Positions 1-6,971 are shown, counted from the first letter of the stretch. The stretch: 14,543 bases of DNA from an uncultured Clostridia bacterium (GCA_947165745.1 CAMVBO010000014.1:1-14543); one strand, 5' to 3'. Notes: generated by a model not told the origin, from the sequence alone. A program made the numbers and translations.

Positions 1-77
1 AAGGCCTCGTTCAGCTCGTCCTCGAAGGTGATCTGCTTTACAAAGCCGCGCTCTTTCAAAATATCCAATGCGTTCAT
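1..77 (-). CDS. tyrS: Tyrosyl-tRNA synthetase, N-terminal fragment (runs off left edge)
   Basis: Only the first 25 codons are in the window. The reverse strand reads MNALDILKERGFVKQITFED and then ELNEA. This resembles the start of bacterial TyrS (a short helix with the pattern DILKERGFxKQxT), before the Rossmann fold with its HIGH motif, which lies outside. The enzyme charges tRNA-Tyr with tyrosine in the cytoplasm. A good Shine-Dalgarno (AAAGGA, read on the minus strand) sits just upstream of the ATG. The gene lies 150 bp downstream of an aminotransferase that is preceded by a T-box with a tyrosine specifier, which independently supports the assignment. No catalytic residues can be checked because the rest is missing. 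Confidence 0.82.
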   Translation of the reverse strand, partial: MNALDILKERGFVKQITFEDELNEA

Positions 78-227
78 ATCTATTGCATCCTTTCTTTTCG
101 GAATTTGGAATGAGGAATTGTGGATGAAATCCTCCGGGTTTCTTTGATTGACAAGGATGAGGAACCGCGGTTTGAAAATCATTATACTGAGTCAAATTCG
201 TCAGGATTTGTACCGCCACTCTAATTC
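78..227 (-). other. Aminotransferase-tyrS intergenic spacer
   Basis: This 150-bp spacer separates the aminotransferase stop from the tyrS start. On the minus strand it has a TATAAT (plus-strand 181-186), but no acceptable -35 lies 15-18 bp upstream, so an internal promoter is only possible. A 10-bp perfect palindrome AACCGCGGTT is present. I see no intrinsic terminator with a U-tract, so transcription from the T-box promoter could continue into tyrS. A purine-rich stretch (GGAATGAGGAATTG on the plus strand) resembles the low-complexity repeat DNA seen elsewhere in this window. Confidence 0.4.
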
Positions 228-1418
228 CTATTTTCTGATTTCTCCAATCACTTTCCCCAGTCGCGCCATGCCTGCTTCGATGGTGGGGATGTCGGACATA
301 GAGAAGTTCAGCCGCAGGGTGTTCATATGGCCGCCGTCGGTGTAGAAGTGGGTGCCGGGGACAAAGGCCACGCCGGCTTCCACGCCGCAGTTGAAGACCT
401 CCATGCCGTCCATGCCCTCCGGCAGCTCCGCCCATACGAACAGGCCGCCCTGGGGCACGGTGTGCTTCGTGCCGGCGGGGAAGTGGTCGAAGCCCTGGAG
501 CATGGCGTTCAGCTGCTTTTTATAATCGCCGCAGATGCGCGCAAGGTGCGCCGGCATCAGCCCCGCCCGCAGGTAGGCGTCCACGATGGCCTGATTGAGA
601 AGCGGCGAGTGCACGTCGACGCTCTGCTTGCCGATGACCATCTTCCGCAGCAGCAGCGGGTTGGTCACCGCCGCCGCGCCCAGCCGCATGCCGGGGGCCA
701 CGTACTTGGAGAAGCTGGACATGTACACCACCCAGCCCTCTTCGTCGAAGGACTGGATCGGGGGCAGCGGCTCGCCGGAGTATCGCAGGTCGCGGTAGGG
801 GTCGTCCTCGGCGATCACCACGCCGTATTTCGAGGCCAGCGCCGCCAGCGCCTTCCTTCGCTCAAGGCTCAGGGTGATGCCGGTGGGGTTCTGGAAGGTG
901 GGGATCACATACATCAGCTTCGGGTGGTGCTGCTTGATCAGCGCCTCCGCCGCCTCCACGATCACGCCGTTTTCGTCCGTGGGCATGGGGACGAGCTTCG
1001 CGTTGTATTCCCGCATGGCCTGGATCGCGCCCAGGAAGGTGGGGCTCTCGCAGAGCACCGCGTCGCCGGGATCGATCAGCACCTTTAACAGCAGGTCGAA
1101 GGCCTGGCTTCCGCCCTGCACCGGCAGCACCTGGCTGGCGTCGCACTTCACGCCCTCGGTGTTCAAAAACGCCGCCGCGCTCTCCCGGAACGGCATAAAG
1201 CCCTCCGTCGCGCCGTACTGCAGGAGCGTGGTGCCGTATTGGTTGAGCACCTTGCCCGACAGCTCCGCGATCACCTCCGGCTCCAGCGCGGTATTGCTGG
1301 GATTGCCGCCGGCAAAGGAGATCATCCCCGGCCGGGCCAGCAGCTTGAAGATATCGCGGATGGCGCTGCCAGTGATGGGCCGCATATGCTTTGCGAACAT
1401 TTCCTCGGTGAATTGCAT
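228..1418 (-). CDS. PLP-dependent aminotransferase (fold type I; probably tyrosine/aromatic, T-box controlled)
   Basis: This 396-residue protein is a class I/II aminotransferase of the ARO8/LysN/MocR-catalytic-domain type. Visible hallmarks are PTFQNPTG (Asn177), EDDPY (Asp205 and Tyr208 near the PLP ring), SSFSK with the Schiff-base Lys238 followed by APGMRLG, GGLFVWAELP (324-333) and LRLNF with Arg369, the likely carboxylate-binding arginine. It would move an amino group between a 2-oxo acid and an amino acid in the cytoplasm. I chose the ATG at 1418 because GGAGG lies 8 bases upstream. Farther upstream ATGs fall in the Shine-Dalgarno or inside the riboswitch terminator. Sequence alone does not separate 2-aminoadipate, branched-chain and aromatic specificity. 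The tyrosine-specifier T-box upstream and tyrS downstream make tyrosine formation from 4-hydroxyphenylpyruvate the best inference. Confidence 0.9.
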   Translation of the reverse strand: MQFTEEMFAKHMRPITGSAIRDIFKLLARPGMISFAGGNPSNTALEPEVIAELSGKVLNQYGTTLLQYGATEGFMPFRESAAAFLNTEGVKCDASQVLPVQGGSQAFDLLLKVLIDPGDAVLCESPTFLGAIQAMREYNAKLVPMPTDENGVIVEAAEALIKQHHPKLMYVIPTFQNPTGITLSLERRKALAALASKYGVVIAEDDPYRDLRYSGEPLPPIQSFDEEGWVVYMSSFSKYVAPGMRLGAAAVTNPLLLRKMVIGKQSVDVHSPLLNQAIVDAYLRAGLMPAHLARICGDYKKQLNAMLQGFDHFPAGTKHTVPQGGLFVWAELPEGMDGMEVFNCGVEAGVAFVPGTHFYTDGGHMNTLRLNFSMSDIPTIEAGMARLGKVIGEIRK

Positions 1419-1433
1419 TGTAAACGCCTCCAT

Positions 1434-1468
1434 AAAACAATCGCCTTCCCTGACCGGGAAGGCGATTG
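1434..1468 (-). terminator. T-box intrinsic terminator
   Basis: A perfect 13-bp stem (arms 1438-1450 and 1456-1468) with a 5-nt loop is followed on the minus strand by TTTT (1434-1437). It begins 6 nt downstream of the T-box antiterminator core, so it is the regulated terminator of the leader. Confidence 0.93.
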
Positions 1469-1689
1469 TGAATCGCGGTACCACTTCCGTTCGCCGCGAT
1501 GGTACATCGCGGCCTCGCGTGCGCTGTTACGGGCGCGCCCGGACGGCCTACTGCGGCAGAGCCGCGCGTTCAACCGCCCGCTCCGGGATGTATTCGTCCG
1601 CGCGCCTTCGCTCCCTTTCACCAACCGGGGGCTCTCTGGATCCGGCCGACGCGGCCTACTTGTTCCCATCATCGCGTGTGTTTTTCTGT
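1434..1689 (-). ncRNA. T-box riboswitch leader, tyrosine specifier (UAC)
   Basis: Read on the minus strand, the leader shows T-box landmarks in order. They are a GATGATGGGAACAAGTA stem I base, AGAGAG followed by GGTTGGTGAAAG in the distal part of stem I, and GAA-UAC-A in the specifier loop. The specifier is plus-strand 1590-1592. The antiterminator core AAGTGGTACCGCG follows at 1474-1486. The UGGU bulge can pair with the ACCA end of a tRNA with discriminator A, as in tRNA-Tyr. A competing terminator comes next. In this class, uncharged cognate tRNA stabilises the antiterminator and switches on the downstream genes, here the aminotransferase and probably tyrS. The reading of UAC rests on the usual GAA-specifier-purine register. 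Neighbouring registers (AUA, ACA) are less likely and do not fit tyrS. Confidence 0.93.
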
Positions 1690-1695
1690 AGGATG

Positions 1696-1724
1696 ATGAT
1701 AGCATGGGTTCGGGCGGTTGTCAA
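1696..1724 (-). promoter_or_regulatory. Sigma-A promoter of the T-box/aminotransferase/tyrS transcript
   Basis: On the minus strand, TTGACA (1719-1724), a 17-bp spacer and TATCAT (1696-1701) form a promoter with an extended -10 TGC immediately upstream. The predicted start, near 1689, falls right at the beginning of T-box stem I. Confidence 0.9.
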
Positions 1725-1789
1725 GGGCGGAGGGGTAAAAATTGGTTTGCTCAGCAAATCATGGCGGATCTGCCCCTGCAAATCCGTAT

Positions 1790-1823
1790 TTGTATTTTCC
1801 ACAAATCTATGCTATCATATAAT
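1790..1823 (+). promoter_or_regulatory. Promoter of the dnaD-like/dnaC/proX operon
   Basis: TTGTAT (1790-1795), a 17-bp spacer and TATCAT (1813-1818), preceded by an extended -10 TGC, form a plausible sigma-A promoter. An overlapping TATAAT at 1818-1823 is an alternative -10 with a poor -35. It diverges from the T-box promoter, with about 65 bp between the two -35 boxes. A short palindrome, TTTGCT-c-AGCAAA (1746-1758), lies between them. Confidence 0.65.
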
Positions 1824-1872
1824 ATAGAAACCTATGCACAACAACGGGGGCCTGTCCCCAAGAGGTACGTCC

Positions 1873-3351
1873 ATGTCCACATTCAGCTTTGCCGAGGGCG
1901 CGGCGATGTTCGACTCCACGCCCATCGAAAATCTGTTCCTGCTGGAATACCTGCCCACGGCGCCGGAGGCGTTTTTGCGCGTATACCTGTATACGCGCGT
2001 GCTGGCTCTGCACCCGGAGCTGGGCGGCGACCTGCCGCAGATGGCCCGCGCCCTGCGCATGGAGGAAGAGACCGTCTACGACGCCTTCACCTACTGGGAA
2101 CAGCAGGGCCTGGTGCGGCGGCTCACCGACCGCCCGCCCACCTATGAGCTGCTGCCCGTGCGGGCGGAGAACCAGGCGGCCGTCAACCCCATGGAGCGGG
2201 ATTACTACGCCTACCGGGACTTCAACGCCTCGCTGCAGGCGCTGTTCGGGGTCAAGGTATTGGAAAACCATGAATACCGCATCGCCAATGACTGGCTGAA
2301 TGTGTTTGGCTACGATCAGGACGCCGTAATACGGCTGGTCCAATATGGCATCGCCACTTCCCGGGTCAGGGAAGGCGAGCCCAGCCCCGCCAGCGTGTTC
2401 AAGCGGATGAACGCGCTGGCCGAGAAGTGGGCGGACGAGGGCTGCCGCACCCTGGAGGACGTGGAGCGGGCCATCGCCGAGCGGCAGGGGGCCTATCCCG
2501 TGGCCCAGGCGGTATTGAAGCGCTTTTCCCTGCGCCGCAAGCCCACGCTGGACGAGCTGGATTGCGTGAAGCGCTGGATGGGCGAGTGGAAATACACCGA
2601 GGACCAGATCCTGGAGGCCTGCGGCGAGACCACCAAGGCCCGCACGCCCTCCTTTGGCTATCTGGATTCCATATTGAAGAACCGGCTGGACGACGACCAG
2701 GTGTTCTGGGACGACCTGACCGGGGCGCTGAAGGAGCTGGATTCTGCCGGCGCGAAGCCCACGCCGGAGGCGCTCAAGCGCTACGCGGCGCTGCGCCGGG
2801 CCGGCTTTGAGAAGGAGACCATCGAGCTGGCGGCGGTGCGCTGCCACGAGCGAAAGAAGACCCGCTTCGAGGACGTGGAGAAGATGCTGGCCCAGTGGGG
2901 CGGCATGGGCGTGTACACCGCCGAGGCCGCCCGGGCCTATGTGGAGGAGATGTGCCGCAAGGAGGACGCGGTCGCGGCGCTGCTGGAGGCCGCCGGTTCC
3001 CAGAAGCGGCCCGCGAAGGATGATCTGGCCCTCTACGACGGCTGGACGGCGAAATACGACCCGGCGCTGATCGCGCATGCCGCCGCCTGCGTGAAGGGGC
3101 AGTATCCGCCCATGGAGAAGCTGGGCGAACTGCTTTCGACCTGGGAGGGCGAGGGCGTGAGCACCGTGGAGGCGGCGGAGGCCTGGCAAAAGGCCCATAA
3201 GACCGATCGCAAATCCTCCGGCAAGGGCGAAAGAGTGCCCGCCAACCCCGCGCTGGACTACAGCCAGCGGGAGTATAAGGATGAGGATTTTGGCGAGGAC
3301 TTCTATTATGACGTGATGAAGAAACACAAAGAGGGGGGCGATCAGGCATGA
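1873..3351 (+). CDS. DnaD-like primosomal replication protein with repeated C-terminal modules
   Basis: This 492-residue soluble protein resembles the DnaD/DnaB family of Bacillota, which helps load the replicative helicase during initiation and restart. Residues about 15-95 look like the winged-helix DDBH1 domain (FLRVYLYTRVLAL, then MARALRMEEETVYDAFTYWE). Residues about 119-203 look like a DDBH2-type helical domain. Three further stretches (about 209-286, 295-358, 365-440) repeat the same pattern of a helix, a Trp/Tyr-bearing turn and a closing WxxxGVxTxEAA segment. The tail (450-492) is charged and probably disordered. DnaD itself is about 230 residues, so this protein is long. The ATG at 1873 was chosen because AGAGGT precedes it. 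An in-frame ATG at 1834 has no Shine-Dalgarno. Its stop overlaps the start of the helicase-loader gene by 4 bp, which fits a joint role. Confidence 0.82.
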   Translation: MSTFSFAEGAAMFDSTPIENLFLLEYLPTAPEAFLRVYLYTRVLALHPELGGDLPQMARALRMEEETVYDAFTYWEQQGLVRRLTDRPPTYELLPVRAENQAAVNPMERDYYAYRDFNASLQALFGVKVLENHEYRIANDWLNVFGYDQDAVIRLVQYGIATSRVREGEPSPASVFKRMNALAEKWADEGCRTLEDVERAIAERQGAYPVAQAVLKRFSLRRKPTLDELDCVKRWMGEWKYTEDQILEACGETTKARTPSFGYLDSILKNRLDDDQVFWDDLTGALKELDSAGAKPTPEALKRYAALRRAGFEKETIELAAVRCHERKKTRFEDVEKMLAQWGGMGVYTAEAARAYVEEMCRKEDAVAALLEAAGSQKRPAKDDLALYDGWTAKYDPALIAHAAACVKGQYPPMEKLGELLSTWEGEGVSTVEAAEAWQKAHKTDRKSSGKGERVPANPALDYSQREYKDEDFGEDFYYDVMKKHKEGGDQA

Positions 3352-4322
3352 CCCGTTCCGAGCACATTCGCGCCTTGCTGGAGGAATACGCCCGGCAGCG
3401 CGCCGAGAACGAGGCGAACCTGCGCGAGCGCACCGACGCGGCTTTTGAGAAGGTGCCGGAGATCGCCCGGCTGCGCGCGGAGAACGCCAGACTGGCGCTG
3501 GACGCCATGCGCAGCATACTCACCCGGCAGGGGGCCGAGCAGCGGGCGGCCCTGGCGGCGGACATGAAGCGGCAGGGCCGGGCCAACAACGTCCGCATCC
3601 GCGAGCTGCTCAGCCAGGGCGGCTTTCCGGCGGACCAGCTGGAGCCCCGGTATCGCTGCGAAAAGTGCCGGGACACCGGCTATGTGGGCGACGCGCCGTC
3701 CCGGTTCTGCGACTGCTTCGAGGCGCGACTCAGGCTGCGGCTGCACGAGGACGGCAGCATGGCCGGCGTGGGGGAGCAGAACTTCAGCACCTTTGACGCA
3801 GGCCGCATCCCGGAGGCCGACGGGCAGCGGGAGCGCATGCTCGCGATACGGGATACCTGCGAGGAATACGCCGACCGATTCCCGGACACGGACATCCGCA
3901 ACCTGCTGTTCACCGGCCCCGGCGGGCTGGGCAAGACATTCCTGCTGAACTGCATATTCGAGCGGGTCACGGATCGGGGCGGCTCCGCCGTGCGGATCAC
4001 CGCCTTCCGCCTATTCGAGGCCATGCGCCAGCAGCACGTGGGCAACGACGGGGACTACGCGGGCTTTTCGTCGCTGATCGAGGCGCCGCTTTTGCTGATC
4101 GACGACCTGGGCACCGAGCCGATGATGCGCAACATCACCGTGGAATACCTGTTCACGCTGCTGAACGAGCGCGGCGCGGCCAAGCGGCACACCGTCATCG
4201 CCACGAACCTGACGCCGGTGGAGCTGAAGGAGCGCTATGGCGAGCGGGTGGCCTCCCGGCTGCTGGACAAGTCGGCCTGCTGGACGATTCAGTTTACCGG
4301 GAAGGATTTGAGAAATCTGTGA
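3348..4322 (+). CDS. dnaC: AAA+ replicative helicase loader (DnaC/DnaI type)
   Basis: This 324-residue ATPase is predicted to deliver the hexameric replicative helicase to DNA. The N-terminal half (1-95) is helical and charged. A Cys cluster, C104-x2-C107 and C121-x-C123, is a likely zinc site, as in DnaI-type loaders. The ATPase core follows. Walker A is GPGGLGKT (190-197), Walker B is LLLIDDLG (248-255), sensor I is TVIATN (282-287), and the arginine-finger region is ERVASRLLD (299-307). It starts at an ATG that overlaps the DnaD-like stop (ATGA), with GAGGGGGG just upstream. The DnaD-DnaC pairing is typical of Clostridia. I use the symbol dnaC in the broad sense; dnaI would be equally valid. 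Confidence 0.9.
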   Translation: MTRSEHIRALLEEYARQRAENEANLRERTDAAFEKVPEIARLRAENARLALDAMRSILTRQGAEQRAALAADMKRQGRANNVRIRELLSQGGFPADQLEPRYRCEKCRDTGYVGDAPSRFCDCFEARLRLRLHEDGSMAGVGEQNFSTFDAGRIPEADGQRERMLAIRDTCEEYADRFPDTDIRNLLFTGPGGLGKTFLLNCIFERVTDRGGSAVRITAFRLFEAMRQQHVGNDGDYAGFSSLIEAPLLLIDDLGTEPMMRNITVEYLFTLLNERGAAKRHTVIATNLTPVELKERYGERVASRLLDKSACWTIQFTGKDLRNL

Positions 4323-4828
4323 GCGTCGCGGAGGAGGTATTCGCCTTTCTGGACGGGCTGGGCCTGTCGTATAAAACCGCGGAACACGCCCCGGCCTTCA
4401 CCATGGCGGACTGCGCCGCCGTGGACCGGGAACTGGGCGCACTGACGGTGAAGAACATCTTTTTGACCACGAAGAACAAAAAGACCTGCTGGCTGTGCAT
4501 CACCCGGCCGGACGCCCGGTTCCGCACCGCGGACATTTCAAAGCAGATCGGCTCCAGCCGGCTGAGCTTCGCGCCGGAGGATACGCTGTTTGAAAAGCTG
4601 CGCTGCCACGGTGGCTCCGCCAGCCCCATGGGCCTCATTTTCCCGCAGGCCGAGGGCGTGGGCCTGATCGTGGACGCCGCCCTGCGCCGCGAGCCCGTCC
4701 TGGCCTTCCACCCCTGCGACAACAGGCGCACTCTGGCCATGGCGGGGGAGGATTTCTTCGGAAGGTTCCTGCCGACGGTGGGGGCGCGGGTCGTGGACGT
4801 GGAGATCCATGACTTTTTGGAGGGCTAA
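4319..4828 (+). CDS. ProXp-ala/YbaK-family aminoacyl-tRNA deacylase
   Basis: This 169-residue protein matches free-standing prolyl-tRNA editing proteins (YbaK/ProX superfamily), which hydrolyse mischarged tRNA-Pro. Visible signatures are the HxPAFT segment (23-28), VKNIFL with Lys45 in the position of the key YbaK lysine, IGSSRLSFA, the loop GSASPMGL and AFHPCDN near the C-terminus. The length and the PAFTMAD...VKN pattern fit ProXp-ala (Ala-tRNA-Pro deacylase) better than YbaK (Cys-tRNA-Pro), but specificity is inferred. The start is a GTG that overlaps the dnaC stop (GTGA), with AAGGA at 4302-4306, so translation is probably coupled. Its functional link to the two replication genes is not obvious. 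The stop codon lies inside a 26-bp tandem duplication. Confidence 0.82.
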   Translation: MSVAEEVFAFLDGLGLSYKTAEHAPAFTMADCAAVDRELGALTVKNIFLTTKNKKTCWLCITRPDARFRTADISKQIGSSRLSFAPEDTLFEKLRCHGGSASPMGLIFPQAEGVGLIVDAALRREPVLAFHPCDNRRTLAMAGEDFFGRFLPTVGARVVDVEIHDFLEG

Positions 4829-4865
4829 ATCAACGAAAAAATTTGGAAGGCTAAATCAACGAAAA
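4814..4865. repeat. 26-bp tandem duplication over the proX stop codon
   Basis: Positions 4814-4839 and 4840-4865 are adjacent 26-nt copies identical at 23 of 26 positions. They share GGCTAAATCAACGAAAA exactly. The first copy contains the last codons and TAA of the deacylase gene; the second is non-coding. Confidence 0.9.
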
Positions 4866-4870
4866 CCGGC

Positions 4871-4899
4871 TTGTTTTCTTTACCTTGCGGCACTATACT
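4871..4899 (+). promoter_or_regulatory. Promoter of the ParB-like/BMP gene
   Basis: TTGTTT (4871-4876), a 17-bp spacer and TATACT (4894-4899). It is followed by a leader of about 60 nt and a Shine-Dalgarno AGGAG (4950-4954). No terminator separates it from the upstream operon, so some readthrough is possible. Confidence 0.7.
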
Positions 4900-4963
4900 C
4901 TTGCGATGCGCCGGGAACAAACGCCCTGGCGCGCACAATTCCTGAGAACAGGAGCGTGAGACT

Positions 4964-6925
4964 ATGATGGGTGAAGAGGCCTACGCGCGGGCGCGCAAGA
5001 TAGGCTTGAAGGAATATCACGGGCGCATGCTGCGCCGGGAAAACCCCTTCCTCCCGGCGCTGGAGGAGATCGAGGAGCGGATGAACGCGCTGAGCCATGT
5101 ACCCGTGGGCCTGGAGCAGATTCCGCTGGAGAAGGTGGTGGGCACCGCCTCCAAGGGCCGCACCAATGCCTTTGCCGCCAATTTCATGCCCATACTGGAC
5201 CCCGGCAGCGAATTTTCCGCCAAGTGGAGCGTGCTGTATGAGGGCATCGTGGAGCAGGGGCTGAACCAGCCGGTGAATGTGCTGGAATACCTGGGCCTAT
5301 ACTACCTGGTGGAGGGCAACAAGCGGGTCAGCGTGATGAAGTACCTGGACTCGCTGTTCATCGAGGCCGAGGTGACCCGCATCCTGCCCCCGCGCAGCGA
5401 CGACCCGGAAAGCATCCTCTATTATGAATATCTGCCCTTTTACGCGGACACGAAGATCAACTATCTGTGGTTTTCCAAGCCCGGCAGCGTGGCCAGGCTC
5501 TACGAGCTGACGGGCAAGACCCCCGGCGAGAAGTGGACCAGCGAGGAGCGCAGCGACTTCAGCGCCGCCTTCATGCGCTTCCGGGGCGAATACAAGGCCC
5601 GGGAGGCCGTGAGCGACGCCAAGAAGCTGCCCGCCACCACCGGCGACGCCTTTTTGATCTACCTGGACGCCTGCGGCTACTCAGGCGCGCCCCGCAAGTA
5701 CGGCCAGGAGATGAAGGGCGAGATCAAGGCCCTGTGGGGCGAGTTCGAGAAGGAAAACGAACCGGAGAACGTGGCGCTGATCATGAAGCCGGACGAGGTG
5801 AAGCAGGGCGGCGGCCTGCTGAACACGCTGTTCGGCCCCTCCAGCGTGAAGGTGGCCTTCCTCTACGCCCGGGAGCCCAGCCAGAACGGCTGGACCTACT
5901 GGCACGATCTGGGCCGCATCAACATGGAGAACAACATGGGCGACCGGGTGAAGACCACTGTGTGCGTGTGCGAGGACCCGGACAATTACGAGGCGGAGCT
6001 GGAGCGGCTGATCGACGAGGGCAACAACCTGATCTTCGCCACCTCGCCGCTGATGCTGTCGGCCTCCATGAAGGCGTCCATCAAGCACCCGGAGGCAAAG
6101 CTGCTGAATTGTTCGCTGCTGGCCAGCTGGCAGCGGGTGCGCAGCTACTACGTGCGGCTGTACGAGGTCAAGTTTTTGATCGGCATGATCGCCGGCGCCC
6201 TGACGGAGAACGGCAAGATCGGCTACATTGGCGATTATCCCATCGTCGGCGCGGCGGCCAACATCAACGCCTTCGCCCTGGGCGCGCGGATGGTGAATCC
6301 CCGGGCCAAGGTGATCCTGGAGTGGTCCTCCCGCAAGGACTTCAACCCCGACGATCCCTTCGGCGACAAGACGGTGGAGATCATCTCCAGCCGCGACGTG
6401 GGCGCGCCCAGCCACCACGCCGTGGAGTACGGCCTGTATTCCCAGCGCGACGGCAAGACGCAGTCCATCGCCATTCCCGTGCTGGACTGGAGCCGCATCT
6501 ATGAAACGCTGGCGCGCAGCGTGCTCAGCGGCAGCTGGAACAACACCGGCACCGGCCCGGCCAAGGCCGTGAACTACTGGTGGGGCCTGTCCTCCGGCGC
6601 GGTGGACCTGGTGATGTCCCAGCGCATGGACATTGGCCTCAAGCGCCTGGTGGAGCTGGTGAAGGAGCACATCCGCGAGGGCGTGTTCTGGCCCTTTGAG
6701 AGCATCATCCGCGATCAGGCGGGGGACATCCGCTGCCCGGTGGACGGCAGGCTTACCCCCGCGGACGTCATCGCCATGGACTGGCTGGTGGACAACGTGG
6801 TGGGCGGCTTCCCGGCCATCGACGAGCTGCGGGAGCTGACCCGCGCGCTGGTGGAGCTGCAGGGCATCAAGGAGATCGAGCTGCCCGCGCCATCGGCGTT
6901 CAGCTGGAAGGCGGAGGAAGTTTAG
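4964..6925 (+). CDS. Cytoplasmic ParB-like / BMP (PnrA-like) ligand-binding protein
   Basis: This 653-residue protein has no signal peptide, lipobox or membrane segment. Residues about 50-140 resemble the ParB N-terminal fold. They hold a predicted box, LVEGNKRVSVMKYL (115-128), where ParB proteins have their nucleotide-binding G-E-R-R-x-x-A motif, followed by an EAEVTRILP strand. Residues about 150-290 are charged and helical, with no family I recognise. Residues about 294-580 resemble basic membrane protein/PnrA nucleoside-binding proteins. They include SSVKVAFLY, a predicted mid-domain LIFATSPLMLSASMK, LIGMIAGALTENGKIGYIGD and INAFALGARMVNPRAKV. The last 70 residues are helical. Normal BMP proteins are exported lipoproteins beside an ABC transporter; this one is neither. 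A cytosolic small-molecule sensor or regulator is an inference. The ATG at 4964 is 9 nt after AGGAG; the adjacent ATG at 4967 is also possible. Confidence 0.8.
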   Translation: MMGEEAYARARKIGLKEYHGRMLRRENPFLPALEEIEERMNALSHVPVGLEQIPLEKVVGTASKGRTNAFAANFMPILDPGSEFSAKWSVLYEGIVEQGLNQPVNVLEYLGLYYLVEGNKRVSVMKYLDSLFIEAEVTRILPPRSDDPESILYYEYLPFYADTKINYLWFSKPGSVARLYELTGKTPGEKWTSEERSDFSAAFMRFRGEYKAREAVSDAKKLPATTGDAFLIYLDACGYSGAPRKYGQEMKGEIKALWGEFEKENEPENVALIMKPDEVKQGGGLLNTLFGPSSVKVAFLYAREPSQNGWTYWHDLGRINMENNMGDRVKTTVCVCEDPDNYEAELERLIDEGNNLIFATSPLMLSASMKASIKHPEAKLLNCSLLASWQRVRSYYVRLYEVKFLIGMIAGALTENGKIGYIGDYPIVGAAANINAFALGARMVNPRAKVILEWSSRKDFNPDDPFGDKTVEIISSRDVGAPSHHAVEYGLYSQRDGKTQSIAIPVLDWSRIYETLARSVLSGSWNNTGTGPAKAVNYWWGLSSGAVDLVMSQRMDIGLKRLVELVKEHIREGVFWPFESIIRDQAGDIRCPVDGRLTPADVIAMDWLVDNVVGGFPAIDELRELTRALVELQGIKEIELPAPSAFSWKAEEV

Positions 6926-6971
6926 GGAACAGGGAAGAGGGAGTAGGCAGTAGGGAGTAGGGAGTAGGGAA
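6921..6971. repeat. TAGGGAG heptamer-type low-complexity array
   Basis: The array begins at TTTAGGGA, which includes the stop codon of the preceding gene. It continues as degenerate repeats of TAGGGAG (for example TAGGGAGTAGGGAGTAGGGA). A matching array starts at 12682 at the end of cbiO. Confidence 0.85.

Noticed and set aside
78..227. A second T-box directly upstream of tyrS
   Set aside because: The spacer is only 150 bp and lacks the UGGNACCGCG antiterminator core and a terminator. The AACCGCGGTT palindrome alone is not enough.
327..1088. Plus-strand reading frame inside the aminotransferase gene
   Set aside because: It is a codon shadow of the minus-strand gene (many Val-Gly-Asp-His-Arg), with no Shine-Dalgarno and no recognisable motif.
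1419..1484. Upstream ATG (1484) giving a 418-residue aminotransferase
   Set aside because: The extra codons are the riboswitch terminator and the Shine-Dalgarno region. GGAGG at 1427-1431 points to the ATG at 1418.
1807..3327. Long minus-strand reading frame antisense to the DnaD-like gene
   Set aside because: Its translation is rich in Gly, Arg, His and Leu without a family pattern and lies wholly opposite a well-supported gene. Long stop-free antisense frames are expected in GC-rich DNA. The same holds for minus-strand frames at 5681-6670, 8306-9229 and 12998-14455.
6921..6971. CRISPR or telomere-like array
   Set aside because: The units are 7 nt, degenerate and without spacers. No cas genes are nearby.
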